This document shows positions 1 to 12,800 of a DNA stretch of 64,000 nt, piece by piece. Numbering within the stretch: position 1 is the stretch's first letter; each line of letters begins with the position of its first letter. A program made the translations under genes and the position numbers. This DNA comes from Tiliqua scincoides (Eukaryota; Chordata; Lepidosauria; Squamata; Scincidae): NCBI RefSeq assembly GCF_035046505.1, contig NC_089830.1, forward strand, positions 16,854,315 to 16,918,314, given 5' to 3'. The notes beneath the pieces were generated by a model. The model had not been told where the DNA came from. It saw only the letters and a program-made list of their open reading frames with translations, and did no database searches.

Positions 1-143
1 GATCAGAAGTCACATCTGGTCACGTCTAGGAAGCCTTTAAGGCCTTCCAGATGCAGCTGAGTCAAATCCAGCTGCAGTTGAGTCAGCTGGAAGTTGAGTC
101 AAATCCAGTGGGTACCGAACCCACAAGTAAGAAGGGCCAACTG
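1..143 (-). mobile_element. pogo/Tigger-like DNA transposon fragment (one end)
   Basis: Read on the minus strand, the terminus begins CAGTTGGCCCTTCTTACTTG, followed inward by a TGGATTTGACTCAAC-type motif repeated twice. The terminus resembles the CAGTNGGCCCTCC ends of Tigger/pogo elements and is preceded by TA, the expected target duplication. A related terminus lies at 63658 at the other end of the window. Family assignment is from memory of such termini. Confidence 0.45.
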
Positions 144-168
144 TAATGCGTTTTATTTATATCTCTAA

Positions 169-347
169 GGGCGCAATCCTAACCCACTTTCCAGCGCCGA
201 CATAAGGGCAGTGCAGCTCCAAGGTAAGGGAGCAAACATTCCCTTACCTTTAGGAGGCCTCCACGCATGTCGCCCAGCTGCAGGATGCAGCACATGCCCC
301 ACTGGCACAGCTATGCCAGTGCTGGAAAGTGGGTTAGGATTGCACCC
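169..347. mobile_element. Harbinger-type MITE (copy 1)
   Basis: A 179-bp element with terminal inverted repeats starting GGGYGCAATCCTAACCC, flanked by a 3-bp TAA duplication (166-168 and 348-350). Three-base TTA/TAA duplications are the hallmark of PIF/Harbinger insertions. The interior matches the second copy at 14128-14328. No coding capacity. Confidence 0.7.
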
Positions 348-822
348 TAAGATTCTACAGACCTTGGCTGTGAACATGGGGCCTGCCAAAATATGTTTCC
401 AGTTGGGCCCCACAGCTTCTATGGCCAGCCCTGCTCTCATGCTTTGCCATTTGACTAAAACAAATTCCTTGCACAGTATTTCTCAGCCGTATAAAGGATC
501 CCCTCCAGCATCATTGTTACTACCTGATGCAGCTGCTAGCACCCTGATGTAAGGGCTTGATTTTGCATGCAGCTCACTGGGATAGCTCACTGGAGACTCC
601 TAATGGGTTGGTGCCTTCCAAGTGACCACAGGACCCAATTCATTCCAAGTGCCTGACAGAGCCATTCTTTGTAGTGTGTATCTCCAGCCCAACTGTGGAC
701 TTGTCAAGTTCCCTGAACAAGCTGCTGAATAATTCTGTTGGTTGGCATCCAGACCTGCTGCCACCTTGGCAGGGAGGGGGGGGGAAGGAGCTCTCATGAT
801 GCTATCTGTTATTCTGTTGTAG

Positions 823-895
823 AGCATTTTGTCCTGCAGGCTGCAAGGGAGTCACAGGAGACATCTGGGGGAACACAAACCAAGGCTACCGAGAT
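823..895 (+). CDS. DCBLD-like exon a (LCCL start)
   Basis: Acceptor ...TTGTAG and donor GTGAGT. It encodes FCPAGCKGVTGDIWGN and ends GYRD in phase 0, matching the first block of the LCCL domain. The first base completes a codon from an upstream exon outside the window. Confidence 0.88.
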
Positions 896-3800
896 GTGAG
901 TACCACTGAGCTGAACTACATGTTACATTCATAAGTGCTTGACCCCTGATGGTTTTCCTTTCTTTTTTCAGTTAAACGTAGGCTTGCTTTTTGTTCACAA
1001 AAGAGAACAAGCAGAACAAGGCCAATACAACATGGCGAGAGTGGGGGAAAGACATTGGATTGGGACTGCAGGGAGCTAAGGGTTTGGCGCATCAATGAAA
1101 GCTTCATTCCCAGGGCTAATATCCATAGTGGGGAGGTCAATCCTGATTGGAACCATCGTGGGGCAAAGTGTTAAAGCCTCCTTTCTCATGCCAGGCTCTA
1201 GATCAAAGCTCTCCCACCATGCTGTGCTCCCAGCCCAGATCCTTGTTGCCTCCTGTACCTGATGTTTAGAGGGCAAATAACAGTCAGTAGGTTGGAGAAC
1301 TGCTGGACCAGGGGCACATAGCCTCTGCCAGAAGGGGCTGTTCATACAAACTTGAGTTCTGCTGGAATATATTTTTACTGAGTCAGATCTTTGGTTCATC
1401 TAGCAACACTGGGAGGTGGTGGTTCTCCTAGGTTTCAGGCAGGAATATTTCTCTACCCTCTAAGGATGCTCTAGAGATGCTCTTGTCTCTGAGTGGACCC
1501 TTCTGTGGGTGTAGGCTACAGGCCTGTGCCTGAGAAGGCCCCTTCCAGTGACACCACCTGCCCTCAAATCATTTTTCTCTTTGTGTTTCCTTCAGACATC
1601 AGTTCTCTGCAAAGCTGCAGTTCATGCTGGGGTGATTGTGGACGAGCAAGGAGGACAGGTGATGCTGTCTCAGAAAAAGGGAATCACTCTCTATGAATCG
1701 ACCTTTGCCAACGGACTCACCTCCAAAAGGTGAGTGGCCAACAAGGCTGATAAACAATCTCACAGCAGCCCTTCCAAGGAGTAGGTAGGGGGGGATGCTC
1801 TGCTTTTGACTAGAGAGGTGGCACTGGGGGAGAAGGGATTTAACTGTACCCCATACCATTTCTGAGATCTAAATCCCCTGCCCTCTCCAAAGCTGTTGTT
1901 AGCCCTGCTGGGGAAAAACACAGGCCTAATTTTTGTCCCCAGCAGAGCTAACAGCAGCTCTGTGTGTATAGAGGCGCTTCAATCAAAATTGAAACTGCTT
2001 GGAAATAAAATAAAAAGTTAGCTGATAAAAAGAGAGCCGATCATATATTTGGTCATACGTTTATTTGCTGCATTGTTCTATTTTAGTCTGGATGGGGGGC
2101 TCTATATCCATCCTGTTGTCGGTGCACATGGGCTGGGAAGTTGGTTCAAGTGGGCACTTCTCATCAGTTGCGCAGCTTGGTCCAGGCTGAATGTCACCAT
2201 TATTCCTGGAGTAATGAAGGGGGACTTGGTGAAACAGGAGTCCTGCTGGGTGATGTTGGATTCCCTGATTCCTTGGGCTTCACAGGGGTGTGTTCTACTG
2301 GGAAAATAGGCTTTGGCTGCCCAAGGCTTTGGCTGCCCAAGCTCTGCTGGACCCTGATCTTCCTCTAACTCTGCAGAGGTGGTCTCCTTGCAATATGTGT
2401 CTAATTGGATCCTGACACTTATCCCTCCTTTTTTCCCTTCCTGTTGAACAGGGGACCCTTATCTGAGAAGCGGCTCATCTTTCACAAAGGTATGTCATGC
2501 ATAATCATTCTACCCTTTGAGCTGAGTAGGTTGGCTCTCTTGACCACCCAGCTCAGTGCAGAGAGCACCAATCGGCTTCAATGCATCTCTCTCTCTTTCA
2601 CTGATCAATTTCAAGATTTGTTCCTTTCTTTACTTTTATTCATTGATGGCATCAGTACATCCCCGGTCCATAGTGCTTTCAGTGAAAATAATGTCATAAT
2701 GTGATGTCATAATGACTGCCTCGCGGTGACTTGCCGGGTCATGAAGACCAAGAAAGAAAATTAATTTGCTTCTTTTTGCAGCCTGTGATGGTGCCCTGGA
2801 AATCGCCAATTTCAACGCTTCGTCCTATTGGCGTGAGCAGACCGTCACAGGGGAGACAAAAGCCTGGACAGCTGAGAAAGCAGCTTTCAGTGCTGATGGC
2901 ACCTCCTGGGTTGCAGATCAGAGTTCTGCCGGCGAATGGCTGGAGATAGACTTGGGTGGAAGGAAGAACATCACAGGTCAGTAAGTATCAGCAGCCTTTT
3001 TCTTTGCCTAACTGGGGAACACAGTAACAGTGGCGTCACTTGGGTTTGCATCACCTGGTGCAGGAGGCCAGCATGTCACCCCTGTGATGGACCTCCTCCC
3101 ATGCAGTGGGCGGGGCACCTCCCTGAGTGGTGGGTGTGATGATGTACCTTCACCTCACACCTACTGGTTTTTTGGCTATAACCTTTGATTGATTAGAGAT
3201 ATTTCAACGTGGTCTGTTTCATTGCATTCTGCATGAAATTACGCATTGATTGATATATAACATCATGGTATTATTTGAAAATGCCAAGATTTTAAAAATT
3301 TTGATGAGTAGTAGTGTTACCCCCTGTGCGCGTCACCTGGTGTGACTCGCACCCCTCCTAGCAATGACACTGCACAGTAATTATCAAATTATTTATCAAA
3401 TTATGCCTTGGGTGGAGAAAGTAGACAGAGAGACATTTTGCATCCTCTCTCCTAATAATACTTAACATCTTAGTAGCACTTTCTGAGTGGGCAAAATGCT
3501 CACATATATTATCTTGATGTCCTTACGACAACTCTCTTGGAGGTATAAGTAGCAGTAGGGGTTTTTCTGCAGCTTGTCAGCAGCACATATTAAAAGGATC
3601 AAGGTATCTACCCAGATCTGGGTAGTCAAGAGAGCCCACATGCTCAGGCTAAAAGGGCCCGATGGCAAACCTTTGTGAAAAATGAGATGCTTTTCAGATA
3701 ATGGTCTTCGATTCAAAATGAGCAAAACAAACAAACAAAAAAAGATGGATTGGTGTCAGAATTTAGTCAGACACATATTGCAATGAGATCACCTCTGTGG

Positions 3801-6800
3801 AGAGAGAGAGGAAGATCAGGGCCCAGCTGAGCTTTCCAGCGCTGATGGGACTTTCCAGCAAACTGAATGGGAGCCTGCAGTGTGGTGCAACTGCAATAAA
3901 AGCTAATGCAATGCTGGACTGCAGTAAGAGAGACATAGAAAAGTGATCCTGGGAAGTGATCATTCCACTCTTTCTGCGCTCGTCAGACCTTACTTGGAGT
4001 AGAGTGTCCAGTTTTGGGCACTGTATTTTAGGAAATATGTTGATACACTGGAGTGGGTTCAGAGGAGGGAAATTAAAATGGTGAAGGGTCTGGAAACCTA
4101 TGAGGAACAGTTAAAAGAGCTTGGTATGTTTAGCCTGCAGAAGAGAGAACTTGAGGGTAGATGTGATGGCTTTTTTCAAACATCTGAAGGGCTGTCATGC
4201 AGAAGAAGAGGAGGACTTGCTCTCTGTGGTTGCTGAGGAGAGGATTAGAATCAATGGACTGAAACTTCAGGGAAGTAGATTTAGGTGAGACATGAGGAAG
4301 AATTTCCTGACTACATGAGCTGTCCAGCTCTGCAACAGTTTGCCTCTTGCAGTTGTGAACTCTCCTCATAGGAAGGTTTTTAAGGAGAGGCTGGGAAGCC
4401 ACACACTAGGGATGCTCTAGCAAGTGCCTGCAATGAGGAAGGGGTTGGACTAGAAGTTCTTCAAGGTTCCTGTCAAGTCTAATACTCTGTCAAACTCATT
4501 TCATACAGAGGGCCGATTAGCATTCATGATGCCTGCTGAGGGTCAACAGTGATGTCATCAGGCAGGAAGTGATGTCATTAAACAGATTATAACAAAAAAT
4601 AAGCACTTTTTCTCACTTAGGAACTCATTAACTGCAAATGACCGAGAAAATACGCAAATCTTGCTCTTATTTCAAGATATGGGACAGCCCCATTTTCATG
4701 TGGGCTACCCTTTCAGCAGTAACTCCTTAGCATTGCTCCGCAGTTGAGAGCCTGAGAACCAGATATAAAACTTCTGCGGGCCACATCCGGCCCCCAGGCC
4801 TAATGTTTGACACCACTGTTCTAAGTATTATTCATACCATATTGCAGATGGAGAATATGGAGGCAAAGAGGGAATGGCTTTCCTAGGGCCCCCCAAGTAG
4901 CATAGGCAGGATTCAAACCAGGAAAATTCCCATTTGCAGTCTAGTCTCCTAGCTCCTCCTCTACAGCACCTCTCAATACTGAAGTACTCAGTAGTACTAG
5001 AACTCTGGGTCATCCAATGAAACTGACTGGCAGAAGATTCAGGGAAGACTGAAAAAGGACTTCTTCGCACAGTGCATCATGTCTGTGGAACTCACTGCCA
5101 CAAGATGTGCTGACATCAACCATTTAAAAATGGGAGGGGAGCAGAGATGAAACCCCTATCAGTTTTCAGGGGTGGATCTAAAATTCACTGTAGTATGGGG
5201 GCAAAATTACACGTTTTTAACCTTGCATGTAGTTTGGCTCTGAATACTAAATTTTTCATGGCAAACCAGTCCTTCTCATTGGACACTACTGCCCTGTTGA
5301 AAATTGCTAAGCAGCCTCAGAGCCTATAATGATCCTTTATACCCTTCTCCTCCCTCCCTCCCTCCTTTCTTTGTATCCATTCAGTCCTATTAGTCTTTCC
5401 TTCCTTTTCCTTCCTTCCCCCACCCCTCATCCTGGTAACCTCCTGGATACAACTGTTATTGCTCTGAACAAGTTTAATATTGTGTCCCAACACATTCCCT
5501 TTCTTGTTTCCAGAGGCTTGTGGAGAAGTGGCGGCTTTTGTGCATAAGCCCCAGAATGTGCTTGTTAATTGGCCTCACGAAAAATAGATGCATTGTGAAG
5601 CAGTGTAGCTGGAGGCAGAGTGGAATGCAGGAAGAGAACAGACTGGGGTGGGGAGGAAAGGGGGTGATCTGATCGCCTCTCAAACTGGTGCTTAGGCTTA
5701 AGCATTCAAGTTGTTGGCCTGCATTTCTGGATTGGATCTCAGTGGCCAATGGAAGTGGAAGCAATTGAACATGGACATGTAATTGGGCTAGAAGGCTGAA
5801 ATCAGGATTTCCTAGGTTCACATCTCACCTCTGCTACTAGATGACCTTACAGAAGCCAGTTTCCATCTCAGCGGCTGTAGGGGGATATTAATAATTACCT
5901 TACAGGGTTGTTGTAATAGTTATATTGAGAGAATACCTGTGAATGTCTTTTTGGGGAGGGGACATTAGCAAACAGGATCAGGCCAAGAGTATCCTGTATC
6001 TAACAGTGGCCCACCAGATGCCTCTGGGAGAACACAAGATACCTATATCCTGTTGCTACTCCCTTGCATCTGGCATTCAGAGATAGCCTACTTTTAAAAC
6101 CAGGAAGTTGCATATACGCATTCTTGTTTGTAGCCTGTGATGGCCTTTTCCTCCATAAAACTGTCCAATCTCCTTTTAAAGACATCTAGGCCAGGTGCCA
6201 TTACAACATCCTGTGGCAAGGAGTTCCACAGGTTAATTATGAACCTGGGTGAAGGAATCTTTAAAATGAAGAAAAAGTAAACATTATTAACAGTGCAATC
6301 CTATGCATGCCTACCCAGAAGTAAGCCCCATTAAGTTCAGTGGCACTCACTCCCAGGGAGGTGTGTGTAGAATTGCAGCCTAAGTCCTTCTGAGGGAATA
6401 ATTTGGCCTAAGTGTCTTACTTATGCATCATTCACATATTTTTAGGTACAAATGTCACTGTTATCTATTCCAGGAATTATAACAAAGGGATCTTCTCATC
6501 AACAAAACTACTATGTCAAATCCTACCGTATTCTCTCCAGTAAAGATGGCAAGAACTGGAAAGTCTACAAGTCCAGCGATGGCAAGGAGGATAAGGTGAG
6601 ACTGTTGAGAGTTGGGGCTTGGTTATCATGCAGAAAGTGGAGAAGAGGGATGGCCAAGTGCACACTGAAGATGTGGTTGAAGGCTAAAGGCCACAGGGGT
6701 CTGAAACACCTGAAAGTTAGGTTCAGAGACCTAGGAAGAGTTAGGAAAGAGACCCTCAGAGTAATCCTGTGCATGCTTACTCAAAAGTAAGTTCACTGTC

Positions 6801-9800
6801 TTCAGAGAGGCTTACTCCCTAGTAATTGCAGCACCTGCCATGCACAGCCATTATTATAAATCCAAAGCCAAAACGACAGATCCAATTTCTCAGTCTACCT
6901 AGAGCAGGGGTTGGCAATCTATGGCCCATGGGCTGGATCTGGCCCATGCAGAGTTTGGCTTGGGAGGCAAAGTCTCCTGCCCAATTTACAGTGTGCAAGA
7001 TGGAATGGCAGAGTCACCTGCCCGAGCCCACGGAGTCCCTGTGCCACTGCACACAGGGACTCTGAGTGCTAACCTGAGCAGATGGCTCTGCCGTTCCCTG
7101 AATGGGGGATGGAAAATTGGGTGGGAGTCTTTGCCTCCCCAGCTGATCTCCATGCAGACACTTCCGGGAACTTGGCAATCCTGAAGTTCAGTGATGATGT
7201 GATGATGTCATTGCTGGACCTTTGGCCGCTTTGCTGAAAAGGTTGCCGACCCCTGACCCAGAGGATGCAGTGATTCGTGGTTAAGGTGAGGCAAGAGCAA
7301 ACAGAATCTAAATGAAAATGAGGCCAGAGGATAAGCCTGGTCCATCCGTCCCCCATGCTATTCTTCCTGCTTCCTGGATTTGAAAAGAAAAAAGGGAATG
7401 GAACTGAAGAGGAAGTGCGAAGGAGCAAAAGAGGAAGTGCCTCCAATATTCTTTCCCAGGCCTCTCTTCTTTTCTGCACTTCTTCCATTCAGTTCCCTTC
7501 TTTATTTTTGAAGCCAGGGAGCAGGAAGTGGAGAAGGATCAGTGAAAACAGCAGGTTGTGCACCACTGGGTAAGGGAGAGGGGCATCATAGGAACATAAG
7601 AACAGCCCCACTGGATCAGGCCATAGGCCCATCTAGTCCAGCTAGACTTATTTGCCCACCAAATAAGGTGGCCTGGGCATCATGAGGCCTTGGGCCAGCT
7701 CTGCTTGGAGTAAGCATGGCACAGTCTCTGGAATTGTCTCCACCCAGCTCCTTCTCTGGAATTTTTTTTAGGAAACCGAACAAAACACTGCTTTATTCCT
7801 TTTGGGTTTTAATGGCAGTCAATATGTGTTGTTGGGGCTGTTGGCTGATGGTTTGGCACTGGTTCAGCACTGGTGGTTCTTACTACTATTCTTATTATTC
7901 TTATATTACTATTCTCATTAGTTGTTGTGAAAATCCTTATAGTTGAGAAGGATGTAACTATCTTAACTAAATAAGACTACGGGAGATGTGAAGATGAAGA
8001 GTGGACTGAGATGATGACCTGCATGCTCCTGTCTTAAACTTCTGCAAATCTGGCCTAACAACATTAATTTTTATAGGGTTACCCTGGCTTGACCAGCATA
8101 GCCCAGGTCAGCATCAATCCCCAAGGAGGGCATGTTAAACCAACTTTTGTACTGTCTGGAACAAAGATGTAGGGCTGGCCTAACATCAGTGATTTCATTT
8201 CTGCTACTTTCTTCTTCTGCTCTCTGGAATGAAGAGGGGAACAAAACAGGAGAGGAAGTGTGGAGGGAGAGAGGAAAATGGTGGGCTAGAGTGCCCCTGA
8301 TGAGAGCCTAGCACTCTCCTCTCCTTCACACTTCCTCTTCTGCTCCATTCCCCTTTTCCTTTTTGAATCCAGGGAGCGGGAAGAGGAAAAGAAGTGGATG
8401 GGGAGGCACTGGCCAGCACCACCAATCTATGGGCTGACCCTGCACTGACAAGAACAAAAGAAAGGCATTGATAAATCATGCCCCTCTTGCATTGTCACTA
8501 GTAGTGACCCTCTGCTTGTTGACTTCTGTCTCTACTTCCTCCTCCTACCAGATCTTTGAAGGAAACAGTGACAGCCATGAAGAAGCCTCGCACACTTTCA
8601 TGCCTCCCATCCTGGCCCAGTACCTGCGCATCGCACCTCTGAGCTGGAACAAGAAGGTTGCCCTGAAGGTGGCACTGTTGGGATGCCAGGCCGCTCACCA
8701 GAAGGCTGTGCGCCCATATAGCGACAGTGGAAGTAAGGACCATAAGGAACATAGACAGGCTATCCATTTGGATTGAGACTTGTCCGTCAACTGATCCAGC
8801 CAGACCCTCTTCCTTTAGTCAGACTGGATTAACTTGTAGCCATTATAAGTTTGCAATCCTGTGCGTACATTCCTGGCAGTAAGCTCCATTGAATATAATG
8901 GGACTTGTTTCTGAGGAATCTGTATAGGACTGCTGCGTAAGGGGATTAACACATGGGTTGCATATATGTTAGGGAGAGTCCCATGCTTGGGATGCAAAAG
9001 GTCTTGATTGCCCTCTTTGGGGGGGGGCCTGATTTTGAGTTGAGCAGCTGTACTAGTGAAGGGGGTTTTAGAACTCCTATATGCTACATATAAGAACATG
9101 AGAAGCAGGAAGACTAATGGAGAGGAAAGAAGCAAAATGGACAGAGAGAAGAGGGGAAAGATGGAGATGAGCAGTCTGTAAACTCTTTGGGGTAAGGCCT
9201 GGGATTAGAGACTGTGCCGGAGGAGTGGTATGTTAAAGAACCTTCATGATACTTTTCTCATTGCAGTCCGCAGTGCCCCCAAAGAGCTCCCCATCCTGAC
9301 CAGCAGTCCTGCCATTTTCACTCCAGTTCCTGGAATAGTCATCAACCCAGAAAAAACAGGTTTGTGTTTCCCAGCTTCTTGGTCACAACAGGGTGGAAGG
9401 ATTTTTTCTGGTGCCTCTGACACTGGTGGTGGAGTGGGGGTGCTGCTTGCCACATTATATGTTTTAGACCTCCCATGAGCCATTGGAGCCTGTGTCTGCA
9501 TGTGCCCATGCTCGTGCACACATCAGTGCATTTCATCTGATGGGTGCACGTGATAAGAACAGCTCACCAACACAGCGTGGAGCTTCAAAGCTTCCCCAAC
9601 GGTGCAATTCTGTGTGCAGCTGCTCGGAAATAAACCCCACTGATTCAGCGGGACTTACCCCAGGTAAGCGCATATCAGATTGCTGCCCAAGTCTTGCAGT
9701 TTGCAAGCATGGTTGAAAGCTCCCTTCTGGCATCACTTAGACCGGAGAACTTCAAGAGACAGGTCAGGATGCAGAAGTGGGTCACGTCTGGACCTCAGGT

Positions 9801-12800
9801 GGATTCTGGCAGCTGTGTTCTGTGGCTCAAGCCTGGACAGTTTGAACTGTAGCCAATGCTGGGGTCTTAGAGAAGGTAAATCCCACCTCTACCTGGTCTG
9901 TACAACTCTCTACTTGGGGTTTGGTGGGGTTGCTTTGGTCCAGCCCCCCCCAACCTTCAACAGGCTCCCTTGATCTCCCACTCATCTGCTTGCATTTCCC
10001 TGCTCTATCTTGCCTTTCTGCCTCTTTCTCTTCCCCCTCCCCCATCTCTCAAAACTGAGTGCACACAGTTAGTGTGCCACTCCTCGCCTTCCAACTGACT
10101 TGGAAGAAAAGACAGATCAAAATGACACAGTAACGTCACACGTATTGGCTGACCCCAGGCAGGAGAAGAGGAGGAAAATGAGAAGGAAGCAGAACCATTG
10201 TCCTTCACTCATCCATCCCTCTCACCCGCTGGTTCTCAAAGCAAGGTCTCATGTTGCAGGTTGGGTTTGAGGTAGCTCCCAACCCTTCATAAGCTGAAGA
10301 CTTGCCTTAGGCAATTGATATTCAAAGATGTGATGTACTATTTATATATCCAGGTAAGGATGGTGTAGTGGTTTGGGAGTTGGACCTCGACTTGGAAGAT
10401 CCAGGTTCAAATCTCCACTTGGCTTCCTGGGTGACCTTGGGCCAGTCACTATCTCTCAGCCTCACCTACCTCACAGGGTTGTTGTGATGACAAAAGGAGG
10501 GAAGGAAGTATGTACACCATAGGGAGGTATAAAAATGTGAAAAATAAACAAATATCCCCACCAATGCAGGGTTTTCAAATTACCCGAGAACAAGTCTCTG
10601 TCCCACGAGCTTATAATCCCCAAAGCATGCTATAAGGACACAGAAGAGTGAAACGGAAATGGAGGAAGGGGGAGAGAGAGAGGAAGAATGTGTGTTTATT
10701 TGTTATGTAATCCTATACATGTCTACGCAGCAGTAAGTCCCTTTGTGTTCAATTAGACACTCCCAGGAAAGTGTGCATAGGATTGTAGCCTTAATCACAG
10801 ATGTGTACGAAGACAGGGACGATGTGATAAGCTGGCAGGAATGATGGCCTTGGCTGGTCTTGAACTGGCTCTGCTACTGTGTTCACAGCAGGTGCAGGAA
10901 CATCCTGTTCAAACACTACAGTAGCATCTTCCTGCTTGGAAACCCTTCCTATATCCTCTGCCTAGTCAAACACCCATGTGCTGATGAGTTCCTTTTCCTG
11001 TTTGGCAGTTCGTATCAGTGCTTCATTTCTCCTGCCGTGAAGAACTGAGTGAAACTCAGTGAAACTGAGCCAGTGGTGCTTCCTTTGCTGGCCCTGTCCG
11101 TCCTTGTTGTCTTCTTTATAGCCTCTTCTCAGGTCTTTCCTGGAAGATCTCCGTTGGCTGCTTGTGGTCTTAATGGATGATCCAGATATGACAAGATCCA
11201 AAATAGACATGAAGCAGGCTGCCTGTGATTAGATCTCCCGGCTTTTTAATTTAAAGCAGCTTTGGAGGGGAGTATCCAATTGTGATTGGGTGCAGCACAG
11301 GGGAAGGGTATTTAACCCCTTTCACCTTGTACTTTCCCCCCAGATTTAAATCCTACCCTACCCAACACTGCTATTAGAAGATGATGCTATTAGTTCCAAT
11401 ATACATATATTAAGTGTGGATAAAATCAGTTAAAGGGGCAGAACTTAGAAGTGAAGCTTTTAGTTAAAGACATAGTAGCCCTCAAAAGCCACAACAGCAC
11501 TGTGCTAATCTACACTTTAATTGAATTATATTGCACACATTACAGATCAGAAAAAAGCAGCACAGGAGGACAAAAGAAAAAATATGGGAATGTAATGTAA
11601 TAATGTGGTTTCCCGCAGTTGGTTTCCTGTAAAAAGTGAGCAAAGAAGGACTAGTGTGGAAGTTAACCACCACCATCTTTCCCTCCCAGATCAATTATAT
11701 TGGTCTTACTGATCTTTCTTTTTCAAGAAGATTCTCAAAGTCACTTTTTACTCATTGAACTCATTACTCATTGATAAAACTTGGAGCTAAAGACTCTTGA
11801 GCTGTGGGTCTTCCTTTGCCAGTATGTACATAGAGTGGTGGAGGGGGGGAGACAAATTCAACCACTGTTATCTACAGCTATGTTCACCCTTACCCATCCT
11901 ATCTTCATAGTATGCAACCTTTTCCTCTATCTAACAACAAAACCACTAAAAGGACACCAAAAGGGCACATTGATCCCCTGGATAGGTGGTAGCTCAGTGG
12001 CAAAAATGCATGCTTTTGCATGGCGCAGGCCCCAAGTTTAGTCCCCAGCATCTCCAAATCACTCCTGTCCTGACTATAAGCCCACAGTGATGTCTGAAGA
12101 TGAAGAAAACAGGCCTACTGTAGACAGCTACAACTAGAGGACCTTGGTTAGTTCAGCATAGACTACCTGCTCCAGCACTGCAAGGCTCAACTGAATTCTT
12201 AAGTACTTCTCTTGGTTGATAGCCCTTCCCAGGTTCCACCTCCTTTCCTGATGAGCCTACAGCCTGTGGAATCCCTGACAATTTCCTTTAAAGGGCAAAT
12301 AGCCCAATCATATCCACATTTTCCTGGGAGTAAGCCCCATTGACTCTAATGGAACTTACTTCTGAGTAGACATGTCTAGGATTGGGATCTAAATCAGGAA
12401 CCAGGCCACTCCTTCACCTCTCAGATACTTCCTTCCTGGTACACTGTCAGAAGAATTGAGCAGTGCTGAGTGTAAGGATGCTGGTGCAGAGGAAGCCTGT
12501 CCATCCAGAGGCTCAAACACAGGAGACATAGATCCAGTCACAGGAGATCTCCACTGACATGCCCAGCTCTTATTGGGGTGTGGGTCAGGCTACTCTAGAG
12601 TTGGTGCTGCCATGTTTCCTGGCCTGGTTAGCTCCTCCCCCATGCCTCCTAACGTTGGTGTCACAACACCTTGTGTGAAAGCCTGTCAGTCAATATTGAG
12701 CTAGAGAGACCAATAGGCTCACACAGTACAAGACATCTTTGCCTGTTCAACCGCATTCTCTAACTTAATGGTGGACCCAGTTCTGTGGTCCAGCCCAAAT

